Shown piece by piece: positions 1 to 6,713 of a DNA stretch of 9,038 nucleotides. Every line of letters begins with the position of its first letter. Position 1 is the stretch's first letter. The DNA comes from Burkholderiales bacterium (lineage in GTDB: Bacteria; Pseudomonadota; Gammaproteobacteria; Burkholderiales; Thiobacillaceae), in the NCBI GenBank assembly GCA_005790965.1, contig SXTL01000070.1, positions 1-9,038 of the forward strand, written 5' to 3'. The notes beneath the pieces were generated by a model, which saw nothing but the letters and a program-made list of their open reading frames with translations, did no database searches and was not told the DNA's origin. A program made the translations under genes and the position numbers.

Positions 1-864
1 ATATCGCGCCATGTACGCGGCACTTCGATCAACCTTCGTTGGATCTTTTCCAGAGAAACAGCCACCACCGTGTCGACCCATACCGCCGTAGGTATCGACA
101 ATGATTTTGCGGCCGGTGAGCCCGGCATCGCCATGCGGGCCGCCAATCTCGAAACAGCCGGTGGGGTTGACCAGATATTTGATCTCGCCCTTGATCAGTG
201 CCTTGGGTAGCATGGGCTTGATAATGTCTTCGATCACGGCTTCGTGCAGGGTTTTTTGTTTTTCGGGCGGCGAGAACTCGGGGCTATGCTGGGTGGACAG
301 CACCACGGTGTCGATGCTGTCGGGCTTGCCGTCAACATAGCGCATGGTGACCTGCGATTTGGCATCTGGGCGGAGCCAGGGCAGACGGCCGTCTTTGCGC
401 ACCAAGGCCTGACGCTCGACCAAACGGTGGGCGAGGTAGATCGGCAGTGGCATGTAGGTGTCGGTTTCGTCGCAGGCGTAGCCAAACATCAGGCCTTGGT
501 CCCCCGCTCCTTGGTTCAGATAGTCGTCCGAGGCGCGGTCTACACCTTGGGCGATGTCGGAACTTTGCTGGCCATAACAGACCTGCACCGAACAACCATC
601 GGCGTCAAAACGCAGGTTCGGATCGGCATAGCCAATGCGGCGAATCGTGTCGCGAGCTACGGCGGCGTAATTAACCTGCGCTTTGGTGGTAATCTCGCCG
701 GCCATGATGACCAGACCGGTGGTGACCAAGGTTTCGCAGGCGACGCGCGCGGTCGGGTCGTCGGTCAGGATGGCGTCGAGAACGGCATCAGAAATCTGGT
801 CAGCGACCTTGTCCGGGTGGCCTTCAGAAACTGATTCGGAAGTAAACAGATAGGAATTGCTCAT
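1..864 (-). CDS. metK: S-adenosylmethionine synthetase MetK, 3' end cut by window edge
   Basis: This enzyme makes S-adenosylmethionine from methionine and ATP in the cytoplasm, releasing phosphate and pyrophosphate. Reading from 864 leftwards gives 288 codons without a stop up to the window edge. Family members are about 380-400 residues, so roughly the last 100 are missing. Visible motifs are the N-terminal FTSESVSEGHPDK (residues 7-19, with the ATP-binding His16), the GAGDQG hexapeptide (119-124), RPDAKSQVT (165-173), GLTGRKIIVDTYGG (248-261) and the phosphate-binding loop GGGCFSGKD (266-274). E. coli has Ala where Cys269 sits; I believe other lineages also carry Cys, so this is not a defect. 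The start at 864 gives the usual short N-terminus. There is no strong Shine-Dalgarno site; only a GAG lies about 6 nt upstream, inside a long hairpin. The gene diverges from the acyltransferase operon. The assignment is very secure. Confidence 0.97.
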   Translation of the reverse strand, partial: MSNSYLFTSESVSEGHPDKVADQISDAVLDAILTDDPTARVACETLVTTGLVIMAGEITTKAQVNYAAVARDTIRRIGYADPNLRFDADGCSVQVCYGQQSSDIAQGVDRASDDYLNQGAGDQGLMFGYACDETDTYMPLPIYLAHRLVERQALVRKDGRLPWLRPDAKSQVTMRYVDGKPDSIDTVVLSTQHSPEFSPPEKQKTLHEAVIEDIIKPMLPKALIKGEIKYLVNPTGCFEIGGPHGDAGLTGRKIIVDTYGGMGRHGGGCFSGKDPTKVDRSAAYMARY

Positions 865-868
865 GTTG

Positions 869-926
869 CGCTCGCAGGTCCCCAATGATTTGAATGGCGC
901 GAACGGCTCGGGGGACTTGCTGAGCG
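869..926 (-). promoter_or_regulatory. Stem-loop in the metK leader overlapping the ribosome-binding region
   Basis: In the metK transcript (minus strand), bases 926-911 can pair with 883-869. The pairs are CGCTC with GAGCG, GCA with TGC and GTCCCC with GGGGAC, giving 14 base pairs broken by one bulged A and one A/C mismatch. The loop is 27 nt (910-884). The 3' arm ends 4 nt before the metK ATG, so the only purine-rich stretch before the start is sequestered. The outer arm can alternatively pair inside the perfect 12-bp palindrome at 923-934. No U-tract follows, so this is not a terminator. A role in controlling metK translation is inference. The plus-strand RNA could fold as well, with a G/U pair replacing the mismatch. 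Confidence 0.45.
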
Positions 927-934
927 TCGACGCT
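923..934. repeat. Perfect 12-bp palindrome in the metK/acyltransferase divergent region
   Basis: AGCGTCGACGCT is its own reverse complement. It lies between the two divergent genes and overlaps the outer arm of the metK leader hairpin. It could be an operator, or a small competing hairpin (4-bp stem, 4-nt loop) in the leader RNA. A 12-bp palindrome in GC-rich DNA could also arise by chance. Confidence 0.4.
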
Positions 935-993
935 TTAGCAGTATTTGTATCCCGCCCGCAAGTTGTCTGCATTAACACGGCGGCGATGCCATT

Positions 994-1887
994 TTGCACC
1001 TTTTTGATAAACGCAGTCAACTCGTGTCCTTGATATTCAAACTCTTGTCGTTTCTTCCGTTGCCAATCCTGCATGGCTTGGGCACGCTGTTTGGCTGGGT
1101 GGCTTTGCTCCGCCCGCGCCATGCGGCGCTCTTGCGCGAGAACCTAGATAAGGCGGGCTTGCGTGATCAGGTTTCGTTGCCGGCCGTTGGGGCTGGGTTG
1201 GGTCAAGGGATGCTGGAATTGGCGGCCATCTGGTTGCGGCCACTCGCGACGGTGACTTCTTGGGTGCGCGAGGTGGAGGGCATCGAGCACCTTCATGCGG
1301 CCCACGCCGAGGGCCGTGGCGTGGTTTTGCTGTGTCCGCATCAGGCCTGCTGGGAGATCGCCGGCATTTGGTACGGCGCGCAATTTCCGATGACAGCGCT
1401 GTACCGCCCCCCCAAGCAACGCTGGGCGCATCAATTAATGAAGGCGGGCCGCGAACGCGGTCATATTGTGACCGTGCCGCCCGACCGTTCCGGCGTGAAA
1501 GCTCTGTTGGCGGCACTTAAACGCGGTGAAACGGCGTTCATTTTGCCGGATCAGTCGGCCAACAGCGGTGACGGGGTGTGGGCCCCTTTCTTTTCGAGCC
1601 CGGTCTATTTTCCGTCCTTGCCCTATCGTTTGGCGACGACCCAGACGGTGGCGGTGCTGTTGATCGTGTGTGAGCGCTTGCCGTGGGGGCGGGGTTACCG
1701 GTTACGCCTGGAACGCCTGGATCCTTTGCCCAAAGAGCCGGTCGAGGTCGCCATCGCCAAGGTGCAGCGGCGAATTGAATGGCATATCCGGCAACGACCG
1801 GCGCATTACCTGTGGAGTTATCGGATTTTTCGCTTACACGGGAACGCCCCGCCCCCGCCGGAAAATTTACTGGAGGCCGCGGCATGA
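994..1887 (+). CDS. Lipid A biosynthesis acyltransferase (LpxL/LpxM family), first copy
   Basis: The product is a predicted inner-membrane enzyme transferring a secondary acyl chain from acyl-ACP onto a lipid A precursor at the cytoplasmic face. It has about 297 residues, normal for the HtrB/LpxL/LpxM family (PF03279). A hydrophobic N-terminal anchor spans about residues 13-40. The catalytic HX4E motif is His116-Glu121 in PHQACWE. ALYRPPK follows at 135-141, and the LPDQ block followed by GVWAPFF lies at 184-200. The C-terminus has the family's RPAHYLWSYRIF ending. The start is uncertain: TTG at 994 has a weak upstream GGCGG. GTG at 1024 would give MSLIFKLLSFLPLP, closer to the usual N-terminus, but also lacks a clear Shine-Dalgarno site. 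It overlaps the next acyltransferase gene by 4 bp (ATGA), implying translational coupling. Whether it adds laurate, myristate or another chain cannot be told from sequence. Confidence 0.9.
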   Translation: MHLFDKRSQLVSLIFKLLSFLPLPILHGLGTLFGWVALLRPRHAALLRENLDKAGLRDQVSLPAVGAGLGQGMLELAAIWLRPLATVTSWVREVEGIEHLHAAHAEGRGVVLLCPHQACWEIAGIWYGAQFPMTALYRPPKQRWAHQLMKAGRERGHIVTVPPDRSGVKALLAALKRGETAFILPDQSANSGDGVWAPFFSSPVYFPSLPYRLATTQTVAVLLIVCERLPWGRGYRLRLERLDPLPKEPVEVAIAKVQRRIEWHIRQRPAHYLWSYRIFRLHGNAPPPPENLLEAAA

Positions 1888-2768
1888 CCCGGTTGTGGTT
1901 AGGCTTTCTGCGCCTATTGCATGCCATGTTGCCGTTTTCGGTGTTGGCGTGGCTCGGGGAAGGATTCGGCGGGCTGTTGTATTACGCCTCCGCCAGTCGC
2001 CGTCGCATCGGGCGTGCCAATCTGCAGTTGTGTTTTCCGGAGAGCGACAAGCTTGCCCTTCGACGCCTCCTGCGCGCCCATTTTCGTGCCCTCGGTCGTG
2101 CCACCCTGCTGGAGTCGGTGTCCTGGTGGGGCCGTCGTAGCGAAGTTGAACGGGCCGTGCGCATCGAAGGCCAGGAACATTGGTCTGCCGTTGCCGGTCG
2201 CCCGGTGATTCTGCTGGCGCCGCACTTTGTGGGCCTTAACCTAGGGGGCGTGCGGGTGACGGCTTGGCTGGCCCCTATCGTATCGCTGTACGCAACGATC
2301 AAAAATCCGCAGGTCAACCAGTTAATGCTGCGGGCGCGGACCCGCTTTGCCGGTCGCGAGGGCGAAGCATCGGAGATGTATTCGCGCCACGATGGCATCA
2401 AGCCGGTGTTGCGCGCCTTGAAGAAGGGACGACCTTTTTATTATCTGCCGGATATGGACTACGGCCCCAAAGATGCCATTTTTGTGCCCTTTTTTGGCGT
2501 GCCGGCCGCCACCATTACGGCGCTGCCGCGTTTGGCTAAAGCGGCCGGTGCGGTGGTGCTGCCCTGCGTGACGCGTTGGGAAAAGGGGCGTTATGTCGTG
2601 CAGCTGTATCCGGCTTGGGAAGGATTTCCAGGCGCGGATGCCGAGATAGACACGCGCCGCATGAATGCCTTTATCGAGGACCGCGTGCGTGAAATGCCCG
2701 AGCAGTATTTTTGGCTCCACAAGCGCTTCAAGACCCGCCCCGAAGGGCAGCCCAGCTTGTATGATTGA
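1884..2768 (+). CDS. Lipid A biosynthesis acyltransferase (LpxL/LpxM family), second copy
   Basis: This second member of the same acyltransferase family has 294 residues, starting at ATG 1884. GGAGG sits 7 nt upstream and the start overlaps the previous stop by 4 bp. The N-terminal 35 residues are hydrophobic, a membrane anchor. Family blocks present are the RRRIGRANLQLCFPE segment (39-53), the active-site region LLAPHFVGLNLGG (110-122), YLPDMDYGPKDAIFVPFFG (187-205) and EQYFWLHKRFKTRP (273-286). The family active site is HX4(D/E), but here it reads His114-X4-Asn119 (codon AAC). Either this is a tolerated variant, or chemistry or specificity differs. The two copies are clearly diverged, so they probably act at different positions on lipid A or with different acyl donors. 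That is inference from the LpxL/LpxM pairing known in other bacteria. Confidence 0.92.
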   Translation: MTRLWLGFLRLLHAMLPFSVLAWLGEGFGGLLYYASASRRRIGRANLQLCFPESDKLALRRLLRAHFRALGRATLLESVSWWGRRSEVERAVRIEGQEHWSAVAGRPVILLAPHFVGLNLGGVRVTAWLAPIVSLYATIKNPQVNQLMLRARTRFAGREGEASEMYSRHDGIKPVLRALKKGRPFYYLPDMDYGPKDAIFVPFFGVPAATITALPRLAKAAGAVVLPCVTRWEKGRYVVQLYPAWEGFPGADAEIDTRRMNAFIEDRVREMPEQYFWLHKRFKTRPEGQPSLYD

Positions 2769-2771
2769 GCC

Positions 2772-3191
2772 ATGACGAGCTTTCGCAATCCAGAGGCCGA
2801 TGCCATCCGGGCGCTGTTGCAGCGCGTGAAAACGGTGGCCGTGGTGGGTTTGTCGCCCAAACCCGAACGGCCCAGTTTTGGCGTGGCCCGCGCCTTGCAG
2901 CGTTTTGGCTATCGCATTGTTCCGGTGCGCCCAGCGACGGCATCGGTGCTGGGCGAAACTTGTTACGCCCATTTGCGCGACCTGCCATTTCCGGTTGATT
3001 TGGTTAATGTTTTTCGCGCTCCCGAATTTGTGCCGGCGGTGGTGGAAGAGGCGATTGCCATGGGTGCCCCTGCGCTCTGGTTGCAGGATGGCGTGGTGCA
3101 CGAAGAGGCGGCACTCCGCGCACAGGCCGCAGGGTTGACGGTGGTGATGGACCGCTGCATTTATCGCGACTATAGGCAATTCCTGTCATGA
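2772..3191 (+). CDS. CoA-binding domain protein (YccU-like)
   Basis: This 139-residue single-domain protein has the Rossmann-like CoA-binding fold (CoA_binding_2 type). The first strand and glycine loop are at residues 20-31 (KTVAVVGLSPKP), followed by SFGVARALQRFGYRIVPV (35-52), the acidic strand VDLVNVFRAPE (75-85) and GAPALWLQDGVVHEEA (98-113). The C-terminal MDRC (126-129) is a frequent ending in this family. The family resembles the CoA-binding part of succinyl-CoA ligase but lacks its other domains, and its role is not established. The gene starts 3 bp after the acyltransferase stop and its own stop overlaps dapF by 4 bp, so it is cotranscribed. Being beside two acyl-ACP-dependent enzymes and dapF suggests but does not prove a link to acyl or CoA metabolism. 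Confidence 0.88.
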   Translation: MTSFRNPEADAIRALLQRVKTVAVVGLSPKPERPSFGVARALQRFGYRIVPVRPATASVLGETCYAHLRDLPFPVDLVNVFRAPEFVPAVVEEAIAMGAPALWLQDGVVHEEAALRAQAAGLTVVMDRCIYRDYRQFLS

Positions 3192-4030
3192 AGCTCAGAT
3201 TTACCAAGATGCATGGTCTCGGCAACGATTTTGTGGTGTTCGATGCCATCCACCAGACGGTGGCCTTATCGGCCGCGCAGTATCGTTTTATTGCCGATCG
3301 CCATTTTGGCATTGGCTGCGACCAGATCCTTTTGGTGGAACGGCCAACCCAGTCGGATGTCGATTTTCGTTACCGCATTTTCAATGCCGATGGCGGCGAG
3401 GTTCAGCAATGCGGGAACGGGGCGCGTTGTTTCGCCCGCTTTGTGTACGACAAGGGTTTGACCGACAAGAGGGTCATTCGCGTCGAGACCGCGAGTGGCA
3501 TTATCGAGCCGCGTTTGGAGGCTGATGCCATGGTGAGCGTCAACATGGGGCCGCCGCGTTTTGCGCCGCCGCAAATTCCTTTCGTTGCCGATGCCGAGGC
3601 GGTGGTGCATGTCATTGATGTGGATGGCGAACCGATCGAGCTATCTGTGTTGTCTATGGGTAACCCGCATGCGGTGCGGCTGGTCTGCAATCTGGACGCG
3701 GCCCCGGTACCGACGCTGGGGGCGCAGATTGAGCGTCACCCCCGCTTCCCGGAGCGGGTCAATGTGGGCTTCATGCAGATTATCCAGCGTCGTGAGATTC
3801 GCTTGCGGGTGTTTGAGCGCGGCAGCGGCGAGACTTTGGCGTGCGGAACGGGGGCTTGTGCGGCGGTGGTGGCGGGGATTCGCCGGGGTTTGCTGGACTC
3901 CACTGTGGTGGTGCATACCCAGGGCGGCGATCTATCCATACAATGGGCTGGTGCTAAAGACGGGGCGATGGCGCCGGTCTGGTTGACGGGCCCAGCGGTA
4001 ACGGTTTTTGAGGGTGAGGTAGAGCTATGA
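3188..4030 (+). CDS. dapF: Diaminopimelate epimerase DapF
   Basis: DapF interconverts LL- and meso-diaminopimelate without a cofactor, supplying the cross-linking residue of peptidoglycan and the last precursor of lysine. The protein is 280 residues, the standard length. It shows both duplicated-fold halves. KMHGLGNDFVVFD lies at residues 7-19. The first catalytic cysteine is Cys75, in NADGGEVQQCGNGARC. GNPHAV is at 158-163. The second catalytic cysteine is Cys219, in ERGSGETLACGTGACAA. Both cysteines sit in intact motifs, so the enzyme should be active. The ATG overlaps the upstream stop and the gene's own stop overlaps the DUF484 gene, both by 4 bp. Its place before a DUF484 gene and xerC reproduces the conserved dapF-yigA-xerC order. 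Confidence 0.98.
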   Translation: MKLRFTKMHGLGNDFVVFDAIHQTVALSAAQYRFIADRHFGIGCDQILLVERPTQSDVDFRYRIFNADGGEVQQCGNGARCFARFVYDKGLTDKRVIRVETASGIIEPRLEADAMVSVNMGPPRFAPPQIPFVADAEAVVHVIDVDGEPIELSVLSMGNPHAVRLVCNLDAAPVPTLGAQIERHPRFPERVNVGFMQIIQRREIRLRVFERGSGETLACGTGACAAVVAGIRRGLLDSTVVVHTQGGDLSIQWAGAKDGAMAPVWLTGPAVTVFEGEVEL

Positions 4031-4689
4031 ATGTTTCCCAGGAACAAGTGGCGCGGTATTTGCAAGATCATCCTGAATTTTTTGCCCAGCGGGGCGACTT
4101 GCTGAGCCAGTTGACCGTGCCTAATCCGCATGGTGACCAGGCGATCTCGTTGGGGGAGCGGCAGTTGCAGGTCCTGCGCGAAAAATCGCGCGCCCTTGAG
4201 GAGCGGATGCGCGAGATGATCCGTTATGCCGAGGATAACGATGCGATCAGCGACAAGGTTTATGCCCTGGCGGCCAAGTTGAATGCGGCGCGTAATCTGG
4301 AAGCGGTCTTGCAAACGGTGTACCACGAACTGCGTGAACGGTTCGCGGTGCCGCATGTTGTTCTGCGTATCTGGGGGACGGTGCTGAGTCCGGATCAGCC
4401 TGAGTGTGTGCCGGTCAGCCCGGACCTTGAGGAGAAAGTCGCCGCCTTGAGCGGGCCGCGCTGTGGAGCAGAGATCCCCGCTGAAGTGCGGGGCTGGTTT
4501 GCCGGCGTCGGGGCTCAGTTGGGCTCGTTCGCGCTCCTGCCTCTGGGGGCGGGCGAGTCGCAGGGTGGAGTGCGCGGTCTTTTGGTGTTGGGTTCGGAAG
4601 ATGTCCACCGCTTTTACCCCGAGATGGGGTCGTTCTACCTGGGCTGGATTGCGCGTCAGCTAAGCGCCGCGATAGCGCGCCATTTTTAG
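4027..4689 (+). CDS. DUF484 family protein (YigA-like)
   Basis: This 220-residue cytoplasmic protein is recognised by its conserved start: VARYLQDHPEFFAQRGDLLSQL (8-29), then VPNPHG and the ISLGERQLQVLREKSRALEERM stretch (40-61). The last of these is charged, alanine- and leucine-rich, and likely a helix or coiled coil. The rest (about 75-220) resembles a degenerate GAF-type domain, ending in FYPEMGSFYLGWIARQLSAAIARH. In many gammaproteobacteria this family sits exactly between dapF and xerC. Its biochemical role is not known to me; the constant partnership with xerC suggests a link to chromosome processing, but that is inference. It overlaps dapF by 4 bp and precedes xerC by 21 bp. Confidence 0.9.
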   Translation: MNVSQEQVARYLQDHPEFFAQRGDLLSQLTVPNPHGDQAISLGERQLQVLREKSRALEERMREMIRYAEDNDAISDKVYALAAKLNAARNLEAVLQTVYHELRERFAVPHVVLRIWGTVLSPDQPECVPVSPDLEEKVAALSGPRCGAEIPAEVRGWFAGVGAQLGSFALLPLGAGESQGGVRGLLVLGSEDVHRFYPEMGSFYLGWIARQLSAAIARHF

Positions 4690-4710
4690 CGGACTTACGG
4701 AGTCGGCTCC

Positions 4711-5631
4711 ATGTCTGTCGAGGGGTACAACCTTGCAACAGCGACGCAGACTTTTCTAAACCAGTTGCGGGCGCGTAACTATAGCGAGCACACGGTTGTG
4801 GCCTATGCGGAAGACATCGCCCATTTGGCCGCGCTGATGCCCGAGCGCTCGCCAGAGAGCATCGAACCGCACGATATTCGCCGTGCCCTGGCCACGCTCC
4901 ACGCCAAGGGAATGGCCACAAGCAGCCTGGCGCGCATGCTGTCCGGCTGGCGCAGTCTGTTTCGTTATCTTTCCCGGCAACATGGGCTGAAGAACAACCC
5001 TTGTCTAGGGATACGGCCGCCACGCGGTGAAAAACGCCTACCTCACACCCTGAGCCCGGACGAGCTGGCGGCCCTGCTCGGGGCGGCCCCGGTCGAGTCA
5101 AATGCGGATCCGCTGGCTATTCAGGATCGTGCCATGTTCGAGTTGATGTATTCCTCCGGCTTGCGCCTGGCCGAACTGATTGGCTTGGGTCTGCATAGCG
5201 TGGATCCGGCGCGAGGCGAGATGCGGGTGCTTGGTAAGGGCCGCAAGGAGCGTGTGGTCCCGGTTGGACGGGTTGCCCTGCAGGCGGTGCAGGCGTGGCT
5301 GGCGGTTCGGCATCGCGTGGTTCGGGTGGAGGAGGCCGCGGCAGCATCGCTCTTTGTTGGCGCACGCGGGGCCCGCATCAACCCCGCTGTGGTGCGCGAG
5401 CGGTTGAGACGCTTGGCCTTGCGCCATGGCGTAACGCAACGGGTGCATCCGCATGCCCTGCGGCATTCCTTTGCCAGTCATGTCTTGCAATCGTCGGGCG
5501 ACCTGCGCGCGGTGCAGGAGATGCTGGGCCATGCCAGCCTGTCCACGACACAGGTTTATACCCACCTCGATTTTCAACACCTTGCCAAGGTTTATGACGG
5601 GGCGCATCCGCGGGCGAAACGGAAGCCCTGA
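4711..5631 (+). CDS. xerC: Tyrosine recombinase XerC
   Basis: XerC works with XerD at the dif site to resolve chromosome dimers before cell division. The protein is 306 residues. The N-terminal SAM-like DNA-binding domain (about 10-95) contains FLNQLRARNYSEHTVVAYAEDI. The C-terminal catalytic domain has the full set: Arg152 (SSGLRLAEL), Lys176 (GKGRKE), His248 and Arg251 (HPHALRHSFASH), His274 (LGHASLSTT) and the nucleophile Tyr283 (VYTHLD). The ATG at 4711 has ACGGAG 8 nt upstream. XerC rather than a phage integrase is supported by the dapF-DUF484 context, the normal length and the LGHASLSTTQVYTHLDFQHLA tail typical of XerC/XerD. XerD as an alternative is less likely because of the neighbourhood. 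In E. coli yigB follows xerC; here a convergent nitroreductase lies 6 bp away. No terminator hairpin is visible at the convergence. Confidence 0.96.
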   Translation: MSVEGYNLATATQTFLNQLRARNYSEHTVVAYAEDIAHLAALMPERSPESIEPHDIRRALATLHAKGMATSSLARMLSGWRSLFRYLSRQHGLKNNPCLGIRPPRGEKRLPHTLSPDELAALLGAAPVESNADPLAIQDRAMFELMYSSGLRLAELIGLGLHSVDPARGEMRVLGKGRKERVVPVGRVALQAVQAWLAVRHRVVRVEEAAAASLFVGARGARINPAVVRERLRRLALRHGVTQRVHPHALRHSFASHVLQSSGDLRAVQEMLGHASLSTTQVYTHLDFQHLAKVYDGAHPRAKRKP

Positions 5632-5637
5632 GACCAT

Positions 5638-6300
5638 TTAGACCCAACGCACGATGTCGGCCGTGGCTTGGCGTACTTTGGGCGTCTGGGGCTTAATGCG
5701 GTATCCGAAGGCAACCATGACGGCGAGGCCAAAGCGACCGTCTTCAAGCAGATTAGCCTCGCTAAGCACCTGCTCGGCTTCGGTCTGATTGAAACCCTCG
5801 ATGGCGCAGGAATCCACGCCGATCAGCGCGGCCGCGGTCATCATGTTGCCTAGCGCGATATAGCACTGCCGGCAGGCCCAATCGAACATGGCGCGCGGGT
5901 TGTCGGCCAGATGAAAATCGTGTTCCTGAAAGCTGCGGTAGCGTGCCAGACGCTGGGCAATGCGGTCGGCATCAAAATGCTGGACATTGCGCATCAGGTC
6001 CAACAGCCAGGGTGAATCATGGCGCATGTCGGCCGAGCGACGGGCGAGTATGGCGACGAAGTGGCTCGCTGTGGGTAGCTGCCCTTGTGCGCCCCAAGTG
6101 ACGGTCTTGAGCTTTTCACGCAGGATTGGGTCTTGAATGACGACAAAGCGCCAAGGCTCAAAACCGAACGAGGCGGGCGAGAGGCGGCCGGTTTCAAGAA
6201 TGCAGTCGAATGCTTCTGCCGGGATCTTGCGCGCGGGGTCGAAGGCCTTGCAGGCGTGACGGAAATGAAAGGCTTCGAGTATGTCTTGTGGGCGGGTCAT
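5638..6300 (-). CDS. Nitroreductase-family NAD(P)H-dependent FMN oxidoreductase
   Basis: This cytoplasmic flavoprotein of 220 residues belongs to the nitroreductase fold (NfsB-like subgroup). Such enzymes reduce nitroaromatics, quinones or other electron acceptors using NAD(P)H, and the physiological substrate is unknown. Evidence is the N-terminal FMN-phosphate region FRHACKAFDPARKIP (13-27), the block RLSPASFGFEPWRFVVI (39-55), the mid-region FDWACRQCYIALGNMMTAAALIGVDSCAIEGF (139-170), and the closing VMVAFGYR (194-201) with the late Lys/Arg-rich tail. The usual RRSxRxF start is here RHACKAF. The ATG at 6300 is followed by a good N-terminus; upstream GAG is the only Shine-Dalgarno-like element. 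It lies downstream of the small membrane-protein pair on the same strand, but the terminator at 6376-6398 separates them, so it probably has its own promoter in 6301-6375. Confidence 0.9.
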   Translation of the reverse strand: MTRPQDILEAFHFRHACKAFDPARKIPAEAFDCILETGRLSPASFGFEPWRFVVIQDPILREKLKTVTWGAQGQLPTASHFVAILARRSADMRHDSPWLLDLMRNVQHFDADRIAQRLARYRSFQEHDFHLADNPRAMFDWACRQCYIALGNMMTAAALIGVDSCAIEGFNQTEAEQVLSEANLLEDGRFGLAVMVAFGYRIKPQTPKVRQATADIVRWV

Positions 6301-6375
6301 GAGAGGCTCTGCAAAATCGTTTGTTTTGTGACTCTAACGGATTGGCGGCGAGGCTCCTAGATGCGACAAAAGAAA

Positions 6376-6398
6376 AAGCCCCGCACGGGGCGGGGCTT
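6376..6398 (-). terminator. Rho-independent terminator of the small membrane-protein operon
   Basis: On the minus strand a 9-bp perfect stem (AAGCCCCGC with GCGGGGCTT) closes a 5-nt loop and runs into TTTTTCTTTT. It lies 22 bp after the stop of the 73-residue gene, so it ends transcription of the two small genes and insulates the nitroreductase. On the plus strand no T-tract follows, so termination is one-directional. Confidence 0.92.
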
Positions 6399-6420
6399 GG
6401 TACGGCGATCAGATGAGTTT

Positions 6421-6642
6421 TTATTTCCGGGTGAGTACCAGGAAAAGCAGCAAGGCGATGAGGCCTGCGACCCCTTCTTTTGCAAGGCTGCCGATAACAT
6501 TGGAAAGATTGGTAAGAACCCCTGTGGTGCCGGGGAACAGGATGTCGATGACGACAAAAGTGAGCACCATGGCTAAGCCAAGGTCAATGGCACTGCGCAA
6601 CCATCCGGTCAGGGTGGTGACGCCTTCAGTCATTGTATTCAT
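6421..6642 (-). CDS. Small two-helix membrane protein A (unknown family)
   Basis: This is a 73-residue protein of unrecognised family. An N-terminal, probably amphipathic segment (1-19) is followed by a hydrophobic segment at about 21-36 (LGLAMVLTFVVIDILF). A polar linker (37-56, PGTTGVLTNLSNVIGSLAKE) leads to a second hydrophobic segment at about 57-70 (GVAGLIALLLFLVL), and the end is Thr-Arg-Lys. A helical hairpin with both ends in the cytoplasm is the simplest topology. Asp33 lies inside the first segment and is conserved in the neighbouring paralogue. There is no cleavable signal peptide. Translation is well supported: GGAGG sits 7 nt before the ATG, and a strong terminator lies just downstream. 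It aligns without gaps to protein B (27 of 73 positions identical). Holin, pilin or proteolipid-like roles are possible, but none is shown by the sequence. Confidence 0.82.
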   Translation of the reverse strand: MNTMTEGVTTLTGWLRSAIDLGLAMVLTFVVIDILFPGTTGVLTNLSNVIGSLAKEGVAGLIALLLFLVLTRK

Positions 6643-6672
6643 GGTATTTCCTCCGATAGAGAGAACGGCAAC

Positions 6673-6704
6673 ATCCGGAGACCGCGCTGGGCGGGTCCCC
6701 GGAT
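6673..6704 (-). repeat. Intercistronic hairpin between the two small membrane-protein genes
   Basis: On the minus strand ATCCGGGGACC pairs with GGTCTCCGGAT around a 10-nt loop, an 11-bp stem. One pair is G/U in the minus-strand RNA but would be A/C on the plus strand, so the fold favours the transcript of the small genes. It starts 9 bp after the stop of gene B and ends about 30 nt before the start of gene A. There is no U-tract. It may protect or process the upstream message, or set different levels for the two proteins. Confidence 0.55.
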
Positions 6705-6713
6705 CGATGGGCG

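Noticed and set aside
244..834. Long plus-strand open frame (196 codons) opposite metK
   Set aside because: It is antisense to an intact metK with all catalytic motifs; long shadow frames are common in GC-rich genes and this one shows no recognisable domain or ribosome-binding site.
865..960. Known SAM or SAH riboswitch upstream of metK
   Set aside because: I could not match the conserved core sequences of the SAM-I, SAM-II, SMK-box or SAH classes by eye, so I list only a candidate structured leader.
2322..3179. 285-codon minus-strand open frame across the second acyltransferase and CoA-binding genes
   Set aside because: Histidine-, arginine- and glutamine-rich composition typical of an antisense shadow; both plus-strand genes there are well supported.
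3736..4608. 290-codon minus-strand open frame across dapF and the DUF484 gene
   Set aside because: It overlaps both catalytic and conserved parts of real genes and has shadow-like composition.
4711..5631. Tyrosine recombinase as a phage or island integrase
   Set aside because: The dapF-DUF484 context, length and catalytic-domain wording fit chromosomal XerC; no attachment-site repeats or mobile genes are present.
5600..5660. Bidirectional terminator between xerC and the convergent nitroreductase
   Set aside because: Only a 4-bp complementarity (GGGC/GCCC) is visible and no T-tract flanks it.
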